From the NCBI GenBank assembly GCA_964370735.1, contig CAYJLC010000020.1, positions 1 to 33,450 of the forward strand: a stretch of DNA of 33,450 nt, read 5' to 3'. Origin of the DNA: CAYJLC01 sp964370735 (GTDB lineage Bacteria; Bacillota; Clostridia; Oscillospirales; Butyricicoccaceae). Under the pieces are notes generated by a model. That model was not told the DNA's origin, made no database searches, and saw only the letters and a program-made list of their open reading frames with translations. A program made the translations under genes and the position numbers. This document shows, piece by piece, positions 24,194 to 31,468 of the stretch (the stretch's first letter is position 1; the number at the start of each line of letters is the position of its first letter).

Positions 24194-25309
24194 ATGCGTA
24201 TTAAATCGAAAAATGTGTTTGATGAGCATTTAGGGTTCATCGAAAAAGAAATTTATATAGATGGGGAAATGATTGTCGAAAATGCAAACGGAGAGCTTTA
24301 TGATTTCGATGATTTATATGTGATACCTGCGCTTACTGACGTGCATTTGCATGGAGCTGTCGGTGCTGATTTTACCGATTGCACTGTTGAAAGTATTGGA
24401 AAAATTGCAGAATATCAACTGAAAAATGGCGTTGCGCAAATATGTCCTACCGGCATGACATTAGGATTTGATAGGCTTCGTGAAATGGCGAAAACAGCGT
24501 ATAATTATAATAAAGAAAACCATAGTGGGGCTACTGTTTCTGGGATACATTTAGAAGGTCCGTTTTTAAATGTAAACAAACGTGGTGCTCATAATGAAAA
24601 ATATATAGCAAATCCGGACAAAGAATTACTTGCCGAATTAAATGAAATTTCAGGTGGAATTGTAAAAATATTATCCATTTCTCCCGAAACTGAAGGTGCA
24701 CTCGAGTTGATTTCGGAGTTTTCAGACGAAATTTGTATGTCAATCGCGCATACGAGCTGTGATTATGAAATGGCTATGAAGGCGATAGAAAAGGGTGCTA
24801 AGGGGCTTACGCATACTTTTAACGCGATGACACCTCTAAGTCACAGGGACCCAGGACCTATCGGTGCGGGCTTTGAAAATGGTTTATATGCAGAGCTTAT
24901 TTGTGACGGTATACATATTCACGACACGATGATTAAGCTGATTTTCAAGCTGTTTGGAGCAGACAAAGTTGTGATGATTAGCGATAGCATGCGCGCCTGT
25001 GGACTTAGCGATGGTAAATACGATTTAGGTGGTCTGGAAGTTACTGTTAAAGGCAGGCTTGCAACTATTGAAGGTGGTGTGATTGCAGGCTCGGCTACAA
25101 ACCTTATGGAGTGTTTAAGATACAATGTTTCGGCTGGGGTTTCGCTATTTGATAGCGTAAAAGCTGCCGCTGTGAACCCTGCGAAATACATAAATATATT
25201 CGATAAAGTAGGCTCAATTGAGCCGTCAAAACTTGCTAATATAGTGGTTTTAAACAAAGATTTGAGCATAAATAAAGTCATATTTAAAGGTAAAATTTTA
25301 GAAAATTAA
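24194..25309 (+). CDS. nagA: N-acetylglucosamine-6-phosphate deacetylase
   Basis: This 371-aa amidohydrolase removes acetate from GlcNAc-6-P to feed NagB. Metal and substrate residues appear in TDVHLHGAVGADF, GIHLEGPFLN, IAHTSCDY, GLTHTFNAM, CDGIHIHD and MISDSMRACG. The start is set at 24194 (MRIKSKNVF): GAAAGGCAGGG lies just upstream, and the consensus promoter falls inside the 99-bp extension that an ATG at 24095 would add. That extension is also low complexity. Confidence 0.95.
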   Translation: MRIKSKNVFDEHLGFIEKEIYIDGEMIVENANGELYDFDDLYVIPALTDVHLHGAVGADFTDCTVESIGKIAEYQLKNGVAQICPTGMTLGFDRLREMAKTAYNYNKENHSGATVSGIHLEGPFLNVNKRGAHNEKYIANPDKELLAELNEISGGIVKILSISPETEGALELISEFSDEICMSIAHTSCDYEMAMKAIEKGAKGLTHTFNAMTPLSHRDPGPIGAGFENGLYAELICDGIHIHDTMIKLIFKLFGADKVVMISDSMRACGLSDGKYDLGGLEVTVKGRLATIEGGVIAGSATNLMECLRYNVSAGVSLFDSVKAAAVNPAKYINIFDKVGSIEPSKLANIVVLNKDLSINKVIFKGKILEN

Positions 25310-25390
25310 ACCCAAAACAACAAAGTGTGTAATTTTAACCTGAAATTTCTGGGTATTTTTTTCAAATTAGCAAAAAACATTAATTTAACA

Positions 25391-25435
25391 ATAAAAAAGC
25401 GAAATATCCAAACTTTTAGTTCGATATTTCGCTTT
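25391..25435 (-). terminator. intrinsic terminator after mnmE
   Basis: AAAGCGAAATATC (25396-25408) and GATATTTCGCTTT (25423-25435) form a 13-bp stem, extended by AACT/AGTT within the loop. On the minus strand the stem is followed by a T-run. It ends the rpmH-mnmE unit 4 bp after the mnmE stop and may also stop nagA transcripts. Confidence 0.85.
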
Positions 25436-25438
25436 GAT

Positions 25439-26806
25439 TTATTTTCCTACACAAAAACTTGAGAAAATTTTATTAACCACATCTTCGGTGACAGAACCAC
25501 CTGTGATTTCGCCTAGGGCAGTAATTGCGCCTTCGGCATCCATAGTAACTGCATCTGGTGTCATACCCATTTGAGCAGCATAATAAGCCTCTTCGCAACG
25601 CTCGGCAGCTCTTGTTATAGCCGCGGCTTGTCTTGCGTTAGTGATTATGCCACCGTCATAAGAAACGTCAGATAAGTTTAAAATTTCTAGTATTTTGTCG
25701 GTAATTTTAGTTACATTTTCATTTTCTACAACAGAAGTTTCTACTACATTTGTAAAATAAGCAGACACTTTTTCCATAGAAATTTTTCTAGGTAAGTCAG
25801 ATTTATTGATAATCGCAACGGTTTTCTTTCCAGAAGCCCTTGAAATTGCCATTAAATCATCGTCGTCAAGGTCGGTGTTTCCATCGAAAACTATAAGCAC
25901 AATTTTCGCATTGTCGGCGCATTTTAATGCACGCTCGACACCGATTTTTTCAACTTCGTCAGTAGTATCACGAAGACCTGCTGTGTCTGAAAGCTTCAAG
26001 ACGATTGGGCCTGCTTTTATATAATCTTCGACAATATCACGCGTAGTTCCTGCAATATTTGTCACAATTGCCTTGTCAGTTCCTGAAAGTGCATTTAAAA
26101 TAGACGATTTCCCTACATTTGGTTTGCCCAAAATAACACAATCGATACCCTCTTTTAAAAGCTTGCCTTTTTCATAACTTTCGGCTAGAGAATAAAGCTC
26201 TTTTGCCGATTTATTTAGAAGTTCTTTGGCTGTATCATAGATAAAAGGGTCTATTTCTTCGTCTGGGTAATCAACAAGTGCGTGGAAATGCGCTACCATA
26301 TATAAAAGTTTGTCTTTTATTTCTGAAATAACCGAGCCTACTCTGCCCGATAATTGACCTGCTGCGTTTTGCGCGATTTCTAAAGTGTTAGCCGAAATTA
26401 AGTCTGATACAGCTTCGGCGCCTGATAAATCAAGCTTTCCTGATAAAAATGCACGTTTAGTAAATTCGCCAGCCTCAGCGTGTCTTGCACCTTTTTTAAA
26501 TAGATGCTTTAAAGTTTCGTTTATAATTGCTTGCGAACCATGGCATTGAATTTCTGCCATATCTTCGCCTGTATATGTGTTTGGACCTTTCATAAAAACA
26601 CCCAAACAACTATCTATTACATTGCCATCTCTTGATAACAAAGACCCCAAAACCATTTTTCTTGAAGGTTGAGATGATATAGGAACATTTGAAACAGGGA
26701 CAAAGATACTGTCTAAAATTTTAGCAGTATCCTCGCCACTTATTCTGATAATCCCTATGGGACTTGAAATCGGGGGAGTTGCAACAGCTGCTATCGTATC
26801 CCTCAT
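25439..26806 (-). CDS. mnmE: tRNA uridine-5-carboxymethylaminomethyl GTPase MnmE
   Basis: This 455-aa GTPase works with MnmG to modify wobble U34 of tRNAs. The N-terminal folate-binding domain (1-118) includes RISGEDTAKI. A helical domain follows, and the inserted G domain has GKPNVGKSS (227-235), the TTRD switch, DTAGLRDT and NKSD. The C-terminal CxGK motif, FCVGK (451-455), is intact. It is last in the operon, 8 bp after jag, as in many Bacillota. Confidence 0.97.
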   Translation of the reverse strand: MRDTIAAVATPPISSPIGIIRISGEDTAKILDSIFVPVSNVPISSQPSRKMVLGSLLSRDGNVIDSCLGVFMKGPNTYTGEDMAEIQCHGSQAIINETLKHLFKKGARHAEAGEFTKRAFLSGKLDLSGAEAVSDLISANTLEIAQNAAGQLSGRVGSVISEIKDKLLYMVAHFHALVDYPDEEIDPFIYDTAKELLNKSAKELYSLAESYEKGKLLKEGIDCVILGKPNVGKSSILNALSGTDKAIVTNIAGTTRDIVEDYIKAGPIVLKLSDTAGLRDTTDEVEKIGVERALKCADNAKIVLIVFDGNTDLDDDDLMAISRASGKKTVAIINKSDLPRKISMEKVSAYFTNVVETSVVENENVTKITDKILEILNLSDVSYDGGIITNARQAAAITRAAERCEEAYYAAQMGMTPDAVTMDAEGAITALGEITGGSVTEDVVNKIFSSFCVGK

Positions 26807-26814
26807 ATTTTCAC

Positions 26815-27648
26815 CTAATGATTAGAGTTATTACCCTCGCCGATACCTACGACTACACGTCTGTTAGGCTCTTTGCCGGTTGAATATGTATGAACACCTC
26901 TAAAGTTTTGTAAAACTTCGTGGATAACTCTTCTCTCGTAAGGATTCATAGGCTCTAAAGTCATATTTCTTTTGTTTTTAAGAACTTTATGGCCCATTTT
27001 TACAGCAAGTTTTTCTAAAGTTTCACGTCTTTTTTGTCTGTAATTTTGACAATCGATTAAAACTTTAACTTTATCTTCTTCTTTTAGACCGTTTTTAACA
27101 GCTAAAGAAGTAAGATATTGCAATGCGTCTAGCGTATCGCCACGTCTGCCGATAACATTTCCTAAACCTTCGCCGACAATTTCAACACTAATGTTGTTGT
27201 CGATTGGCTCTAAAATGTTAGCGTGCGCGTTAATATCCATTTTTTCAAGCAAACCGTCGATAAAATCACGAGCTTTGATATCGATTTCAGAAAGTTCAGT
27301 TTTTACTGGACTAGGAGTTTTTGGTTCCAAAACAGGTTTTTTAACCTCTTTTTTCTCTGTCTTAACTTCCTTTTTAACTTCTTTTCTTTCAGTTTTTTCG
27401 ATTTTCTTTTCGGTTTTTTCGATTTTCTTTTCGGTTTTTTCTGGTTTTTTAGTTTCAACAGGTGTTGGAGCTGCTTCTTTAACAGTGATTCTAACTCTCG
27501 CTTTAGTAGCGCCAAAGCCAAAAAATCCAGATTTTGGTTGGGCTAAAACTTCTGTTTCAACATCGCTTATTGAAACGTCAAGTTCAGAAAGTCCACGTTG
27601 GATTGCTTCGGCAACGGTATTCCCTGTAACATCAATAAATTTACTCAT
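26815..27648 (-). CDS. jag: RNA-binding protein Jag/KhpB
   Basis: This 277-aa protein has three parts. The Jag-N domain (about 1-52) carries KSGFFGFGATKARV. A Lys/Glu-rich linker follows (about 55-118), then a KH domain with VIGRRGDTLDALQ and an R3H domain with MNPYERRVIHEVLQ. KhpB binds small RNAs and mRNAs and affects cell elongation in streptococci. The linker contains a near-perfect 21-bp tandem duplication (about 27392-27440) encoding EKTEKKI twice, which can probably vary in length. It lies between yidC and mnmE, the standard position. Confidence 0.95.
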   Translation of the reverse strand: MSKFIDVTGNTVAEAIQRGLSELDVSISDVETEVLAQPKSGFFGFGATKARVRITVKEAAPTPVETKKPEKTEKKIEKTEKKIEKTERKEVKKEVKTEKKEVKKPVLEPKTPSPVKTELSEIDIKARDFIDGLLEKMDINAHANILEPIDNNISVEIVGEGLGNVIGRRGDTLDALQYLTSLAVKNGLKEEDKVKVLIDCQNYRQKRRETLEKLAVKMGHKVLKNKRNMTLEPMNPYERRVIHEVLQNFRGVHTYSTGKEPNRRVVVGIGEGNNSNH

Positions 27649-27654
27649 AAAATA

Positions 27655-28605
27655 TTACCCCTTTTTATTTTTTTCAGCATTTTCTTTAGAAATTCTTCTT
27701 TGTTCTTCTTTTTTTAGTTCCATTTCTCTTTGGCGATTTCTCGCCTCACGCTCGTTAATTTCATCTTGAATAGATTTATTTTTTGCGTCTTCTCTTTTCA
27801 GTTGTGCACGCATGATAATATCTTGTAAAATAGTACAAACGTTACCTGTAATCCAGTATAAACTTACGCCTACTGGGAAAATGAAGCCGAAATAAGCCGA
27901 CATTAGTGGTGAAACTAACATCATAGAACGCATTGCAGCAGGTTGTCCTTCCATAGACATGCCTTGTGCTTTTTGCATAAACCACATAGAGAAGAATGAA
28001 GTAGCACCAGAGATGATTGGAATTAACCATAAAATTGAAATAGCTGTGAAAGTTGGTTGTGCAGATAGGTTGAAACCTAGGAAGTTGAAATCAATAGCTA
28101 GAAGATTAGCAGAAAGGCTAGAAACATTTGCAAAATTTTCTGTAACATATTGAGCTAAAGTGATTTCCACATTTGGGTCTGTTATAAGTAGAGGGTTTTC
28201 TATACCTACATTATACATGCCTAAAAGTGTTTCGATAGTGGCACTGTCAACGTTCATAAGGTACGTTAGAGGTTGACGAATTACACTATAAAGACCTAAC
28301 ATGATAGGTAAAGTGATTAATAAAGGTAGACAAGAACCAGCAGGGTTAACTTTTTCTTCTTGATAAAGTTTTGATAGTTCTTCTTGATATTTTTGCTTAT
28401 TATTAGCATATTTTTTTTGAAGTTCAGCTTGTTTTGGTTGCAACTTTTGCATTTGTCTTGAAGATTTCTTGCTTTGAAGTTGCAAAGGGTACATTAAAAC
28501 CTTTGTAAAAATTGTAAATACGACGATGGCAAGTCCGTAGTTTTGAATTAAATCATAGATAAAACGCAAAACGTAGCCAAATGCCACTGATATAAAATCG
28601 AACAA
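27655..28605 (-). CDS. yidC: membrane protein insertase YidC
   Basis: This 316-aa member of the YidC/Oxa1 family has about five membrane segments (near 20-42, 90-112, 178-200, 222-245 and 245-270), a coiled cytoplasmic loop (SKKSSRQMQKLQPKQAELQKK region, about 45-80) and a basic C-terminal tail. The groove Arg of B. subtilis SpoIIIJ corresponds to K35 here (IFTKVLMYPL). There is no lipobox cysteine at the N-terminus. It inserts proteins into the membrane, partly with Sec. It is followed by jag at 6 bp and preceded by yidD at 27 bp. Confidence 0.95.
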   Translation of the reverse strand: MFDFISVAFGYVLRFIYDLIQNYGLAIVVFTIFTKVLMYPLQLQSKKSSRQMQKLQPKQAELQKKYANNKQKYQEELSKLYQEEKVNPAGSCLPLLITLPIMLGLYSVIRQPLTYLMNVDSATIETLLGMYNVGIENPLLITDPNVEITLAQYVTENFANVSSLSANLLAIDFNFLGFNLSAQPTFTAISILWLIPIISGATSFFSMWFMQKAQGMSMEGQPAAMRSMMLVSPLMSAYFGFIFPVGVSLYWITGNVCTILQDIIMRAQLKREDAKNKSIQDEINEREARNRQREMELKKEEQRRISKENAEKNKKG

Positions 28606-28632
28606 TGTATTTTCCTCCGATAATTTGTTTTT

Positions 28633-28848
28633 TTAGGGTACAGGATCATAAAAACCTTTTTTGGTAGTAAAAGGATTGCAGCGTAAAATGCGGCGTATTG
28701 CAAGGTATGAACCCTTTAAAGCACCGTATTTTTCCAAAGCTTGCAATGCATAATCAGAGCAAGTTGGAATAAATCGGCACGATGGAGTCGTATATCTTGA
28801 ATATCCATTTTGGTATACAAATATTAAAAATTTAAGAATTTTCTTCAT
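28633..28848 (-). CDS. yidD: membrane insertion efficiency factor YidD
   Basis: This 71-aa protein has the family hallmark CRFIPTCSDYALQALEKYG, RRILRCNPF and the ending GFYDPVP. An N-terminal amphipathic helix (KILKFLIFVYQNGYSR) anchors it to the membrane. YidD assists YidC-dependent insertion. Its start lies inside the end of rnpA (17-bp overlap), the usual coupling in this operon. Confidence 0.95.
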   Translation of the reverse strand: MKKILKFLIFVYQNGYSRYTTPSCRFIPTCSDYALQALEKYGALKGSYLAIRRILRCNPFTTKKGFYDPVP

Positions 28849-29188
28849 TTAAATCAACCCAAACGTTTAGTTTTTTTAGATTTTGTACTAGTGATTTTTT
28901 AAGTGTGTTAAAATCAGCGAAATTTGCTCGCGTTCTTGAAACGATAACGATATCAAGACCGGGGCTTATGTTCTCTAAAACTTCGATGTATGCTGATTTT
29001 AATCGTCTTTTTATTTTGTTTCGCTTCACTGCTTTTGCAATTTTGCTACTAACAGTTATGCCAATACGGCTTTTTTTATGATAATTTTTATAAAAATAAA
29101 CCGCAACATAAGAGTCTGCAGACGATTTTCCTCTTTTATAGACTCTTTTGAATTCGTAGTTTTCTTTTAAAGATTCTATCTTTTTCAT
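28832..29188 (-). CDS. rnpA: ribonuclease P protein component
   Basis: This 118-aa basic protein binds the RNase P RNA and helps cleave tRNA leaders. It begins MKKIESLKENYEFKRVYKRGKS, has SRIGITVSSKIAKAVKRNKIKRRLKSAY carrying the RNR motif, and ends with DIVIVSRTRANFADF. A CCGGAG ribosome binding site precedes the ATG. It follows rpmH after a 184-bp intergenic region full of hairpins. Confidence 0.96.
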   Translation of the reverse strand: MKKIESLKENYEFKRVYKRGKSSADSYVAVYFYKNYHKKSRIGITVSSKIAKAVKRNKIKRRLKSAYIEVLENISPGLDIVIVSRTRANFADFNTLKKSLVQNLKKLNVWVDLNEENS

Positions 29189-29200
29189 TTTTTTCTCCGG

Positions 29201-29322
29201 ATAAAGTAAGGTTAATAATGCCCGTCACATTACTTTATTTAACAATTAGCCAAAATATTGCTAACGCTACGAAAATATAGATTATTTTCGCCAAAATTGC
29301 AAGAATTTAAACTAAATTCTTG
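29201..29322 (-). promoter_or_regulatory. four consecutive hairpins in the rpmH-rnpA spacer
   Basis: Stems, in plus coordinates: 29201-29209/29230-29238 (9 bp), 29246-29250/29260-29264 (5 bp), 29270-29277/29283-29290 (8 bp) and 29300-29309/29313-29322 (10 bp). All are perfect. The last is followed on the plus strand by seven T, so it could also stop antisense transcription. The set ends just before the rnpA ribosome binding site and could govern processing or relative expression of rpmH and rnpA. Confidence 0.5.
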
Positions 29323-29334
29323 TTTTTTTAATAG

Positions 29335-29363
29335 AAAAGCCGCCTATTACTTAAAATGGCGAC
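29335..29363 (-). terminator. weak terminator/attenuator after rpmH
   Basis: On the minus strand GTCGCC pairs with GGCGGC (6 bp, one G-U) and is followed by TTTT. It lies 10 bp past the rpmH stop and probably gives partial termination, so that L34 mRNA exceeds rnpA mRNA. Confidence 0.5.
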
Positions 29364-29372
29364 CTTAAATTT

Positions 29373-29507
29373 TTAGTGAGATAGTCTAGCTCTGCCTCTT
29401 GCGCGTCTTCTAGCTAAAACTTTTCTTCCGTTTTTAGTTTTCATTCTTTTTCTAAAACCGTGCTCTTTGCTTCTTTGACGTTTTTTTGGTTGATACGTTC
29501 TTACCAC
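29373..29507 (-). CDS. rpmH: 50S ribosomal protein L34
   Basis: This 44-aa very basic protein reads MVRTYQPKKRQRSKEHGFRK at its start and ends RARGRARLSH, the universal L34 sequence. It starts at a GTG (29505-29507) with AGGAGGTG upstream. It heads the rpmH-rnpA-yidD-yidC-jag-mnmE unit. In many Bacillota dnaA lies divergently beside rpmH; here a superoxide reductase gene is next, so the origin is not at this place. Confidence 0.97.
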   Translation of the reverse strand: MVRTYQPKKRQRSKEHGFRKRMKTKNGRKVLARRRARGRARLSH

Positions 29508-29548
29508 TTGAAACACCTCCTATAATGTATTTTTTACATACGGGCACC

Positions 29549-29577
29549 GGCATATACCTAATCCATAGGTACATGCC
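29549..29577 (-). promoter_or_regulatory. leader hairpin upstream of rpmH
   Basis: On the minus strand GGCATGTACCTA pairs with TAGGTATATGCC over 12 positions with a 5-base loop. The only non-standard pair is G-U on this strand, whereas the plus strand would have an A-C mismatch. It lies in the roughly 85-nt leader between the promoter and the L34 ribosome binding site. Confidence 0.55.
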
Positions 29578-29599
29578 GCTACCAGTCTACGGTTTTTAT

Positions 29600-29628
29600 A
29601 TTGTAACATTAATATAGAGATTTGTCAA
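29600..29628 (-). promoter_or_regulatory. promoter of the rpmH operon
   Basis: Minus-strand TTGACA (29623-29628) and TACAAT (29600-29605) with a 17-bp spacer: one mismatch to consensus. Confidence 0.88.
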
Positions 29629-29670
29629 GAATATTTTTAAATAAAAAATAAATTAATGCAAATACATTAT

Positions 29671-29698
29671 AATTGAGCTGTCGGTCGACAGCTCAATT
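29671..29698 (-). terminator. hairpin after the superoxide reductase gene
   Basis: A perfect 12-bp stem AATTGAGCTGTC/GACAGCTCAATT with a 4-base loop begins 10 bp after the dfx stop. The following minus-strand sequence is AT-rich but has no clean T-run, so termination is likely but not certain. Confidence 0.6.
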
Positions 29699-29708
29699 GT
29701 AAGTTTTA

Positions 29709-30077
29709 TTATGCGTCGGCTTTCCATAGGCCATGTAAGTTACAGTATGCATAAGCCGCAACGACTTCGTCTTTTTCGCAAATAGCAAAATAAGCGCGAG
29801 GGTCACCTTTTACTTCTTTTCTTTGATTTCCGTATTTAGTTTCTAAAGCAACCCAGCAAATATTATGCTCGTCGGTCATAGGATGCAAAACGCTTCCTAC
29901 ATCAACCGTTACTTTAGTACCATCGATATTCAAAACAGGGACATGCTTTTCGTGAGAGCCTTCGACAGCTCCAGGTTCTAGAGTTTCCATTTTTTTGCCA
30001 CAACACATTAGTGGAACGCCCTTATCAAGGACAAAACCAACTATGTTTCCACATACAGGACATTTTTGAAATTTCAT
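29709..30077 (-). CDS. dfx: desulfoferrodoxin (superoxide reductase, 2Fe type)
   Basis: This 122-aa protein reduces superoxide to hydrogen peroxide in anaerobes. The N-terminal desulforedoxin-like site has C6, C9, C25 and C26. The catalytic iron ligands are H45 in SHEKHVP, H65 and H71 in LHPMTDEHNI, and C112 and H115 in YCNLHGLW, with the E43-K44 pair kept. It is monocistronic with its own promoter, AAGGAG site and terminator. It is a clear marker of an anaerobic lifestyle. Confidence 0.96.
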   Translation of the reverse strand: MKFQKCPVCGNIVGFVLDKGVPLMCCGKKMETLEPGAVEGSHEKHVPVLNIDGTKVTVDVGSVLHPMTDEHNICWVALETKYGNQRKEVKGDPRAYFAICEKDEVVAAYAYCNLHGLWKADA

Positions 30078-30105
30078 AACGCATTCTCCTTCTTAAATGT
30101 AAAAT

Positions 30106-30155
30106 TATGGATATTACCATATATACATTATACACACATTATATATAAAAATCAA
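30106..30155 (-). promoter_or_regulatory. promoter and candidate operator of dfx
   Basis: Minus-strand TTGATT (30150-30155) and TATAAT (30127-30132) are 17 bp apart. Just downstream, TATGG-N6-CCATA (30106-30121) is a short dyad that could bind a repressor. It does not match the PerR box I know. The rest of the gap up to ruvC (30156-30369) is very AT-rich, and I see nothing else firm in it. Confidence 0.6.
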
Positions 30156-30369
30156 TATATAAATACACATTTTTTAAAAAAATGACTTGTTTTTTGTAAT
30201 CATATTTTGAAATTAAGACTTTTATTTAATACTTATTATTTGCACAAATTTATTAAAACAAAAATTGCATCTAAAAATTTTCTATGTATTTTTTAATTTG
30301 AAATAAAATTCTTTATTTCTTGGCTTAATTATGGTAAAATAAAAGTAACTGCAAAAAATGAGGTAAGAT

Positions 30370-30855
30370 ATGAAAATTTTAGGGATAGACCCTGGCTATG
30401 CCATTGTTGGCTACGGAATTGTAAATTTCGATAAATATAAATTCAAGCCAATCGGGTTTGGTGCGATTACGACAAATTCGGCAACAGCTATGCCTGACAG
30501 GTTTTATGAAATATTCGAAGATATTTGTACAGTTTTAGATACTTTTTCGCCAGACCATGTTGCGATAGAGAAATTATTCTTTAATTCGAACACAAAAACT
30601 GCAATAGACGTTGCACAGGCAAGAGGCGTTATTTTAGCTGCTTGTAAATCAAGGGGTGTTGAAATTTTTGAATACACACCACTTCAAGTCAAGCAGTCGG
30701 TTACAGGATATGGACGTGCAGAGAAAAAGCAAGTGCAAGAAATGACACGAAGTATTTTAAATCTTGCCAAAGTCCCAAAGCCAGATGACACAGCAGATGC
30801 ACTTGCCGTTGCAATTTGTCATGGGCATTCATATAATTCAAGATTAATGAGGTAA
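30370..30855 (+). CDS. ruvC: Holliday junction endonuclease RuvC
   Basis: This 161-aa nuclease of the RNase H fold cuts Holliday junctions symmetrically. Acidic metal ligands are D7 (GIDPGYAIVG), E67 (AIEKLFF) and D140/D143 (PDDTADALAVAICH). YGRAEKKQVQ is the DNA-contacting loop. It is first of the ruvCAB unit, 3 bp before ruvA, with a GAGGT site upstream. Confidence 0.97.
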   Translation: MKILGIDPGYAIVGYGIVNFDKYKFKPIGFGAITTNSATAMPDRFYEIFEDICTVLDTFSPDHVAIEKLFFNSNTKTAIDVAQARGVILAACKSRGVEIFEYTPLQVKQSVTGYGRAEKKQVQEMTRSILNLAKVPKPDDTADALAVAICHGHSYNSRLMR

Positions 30856-30858
30856 AAT

Positions 30859-31461
30859 ATGTTTTATTATTTAAACGGTGATGTCACTGTTAAGGAGCAA
30901 AATTTAATAGTTTTAGACGTGAATGGTGTTGGATATGCGTGCCATGTTAGTTTTAACACATATTCTAAAGTAGAACTGCATAAAAAACAGAAATTATTCA
31001 CATATTGCAATATTAAAGAAGATGCATTCGACATTTTCGGATTTTGTGATTTAGATGAACTTAATTTTTATAAATTACTCACATCAATCAGTGGTGTAGG
31101 ACCAAAAGCTGCACTTGCAATTTTATCTGTTGCAAGCCCAGAAAGTTTAGCACTTGCAATTATAACAGGTGATGAAAAATTAATAACGCGCGCGCAGGGT
31201 GTGGGTAAAAAAATCGCACAAAGAATTTGCCTAGAACTTAAAGACAAGATTGCAAAAGAAAAGAAGACAGTGTCATCGGCTGATATGGCTGTTTTTGCTG
31301 AAACTTCAATTTCTGGGAATAATGCAATTAATGAAGCAATTTCTGCACTTATGGTGTTAGGATATACACAAACCGAGGCAAATGAGGCTTTAAGAGGTGT
31401 ATCAAGCGAGTTTGACAGCGAGCAAATGATTAAAATCGCATTAAAAAATCTGCTTAAATAG
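30859..31461 (+). CDS. ruvA: Holliday junction branch migration protein RuvA
   Basis: This 200-aa protein tetramerises on the junction and loads RuvB. The N-terminal OB-fold begins MFYYLNGDV and contains VGYACHVS. Helix-hairpin-helix motifs are ISGVGPKAALAIL and AQGVGKKIAQRICLELKDK. A flexible linker leads to the C-terminal UBA-like domain (INEAISALMVLGYTQTEANEAL) that contacts RuvB. It lies between ruvC (3 bp) and ruvB (7 bp). Confidence 0.97.
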   Translation: MFYYLNGDVTVKEQNLIVLDVNGVGYACHVSFNTYSKVELHKKQKLFTYCNIKEDAFDIFGFCDLDELNFYKLLTSISGVGPKAALAILSVASPESLALAIITGDEKLITRAQGVGKKIAQRICLELKDKIAKEKKTVSSADMAVFAETSISGNNAINEAISALMVLGYTQTEANEALRGVSSEFDSEQMIKIALKNLLK

Positions 31462-31468
31462 GTGAAAT

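Noticed and set aside
25310..25370. Separate nagA terminator (ACCCA...TGGGT followed by T-run)
   Set aside because: Only a 5-bp stem with a loop of about 40 nt; too weak to list as a feature.
27191..27769. Phe/Ser-rich open frames antisense to jag and yidC
   Set aside because: They arise from the complement of the Lys/Glu-rich linker, are low in complexity, and lie opposite a well-conserved gene.
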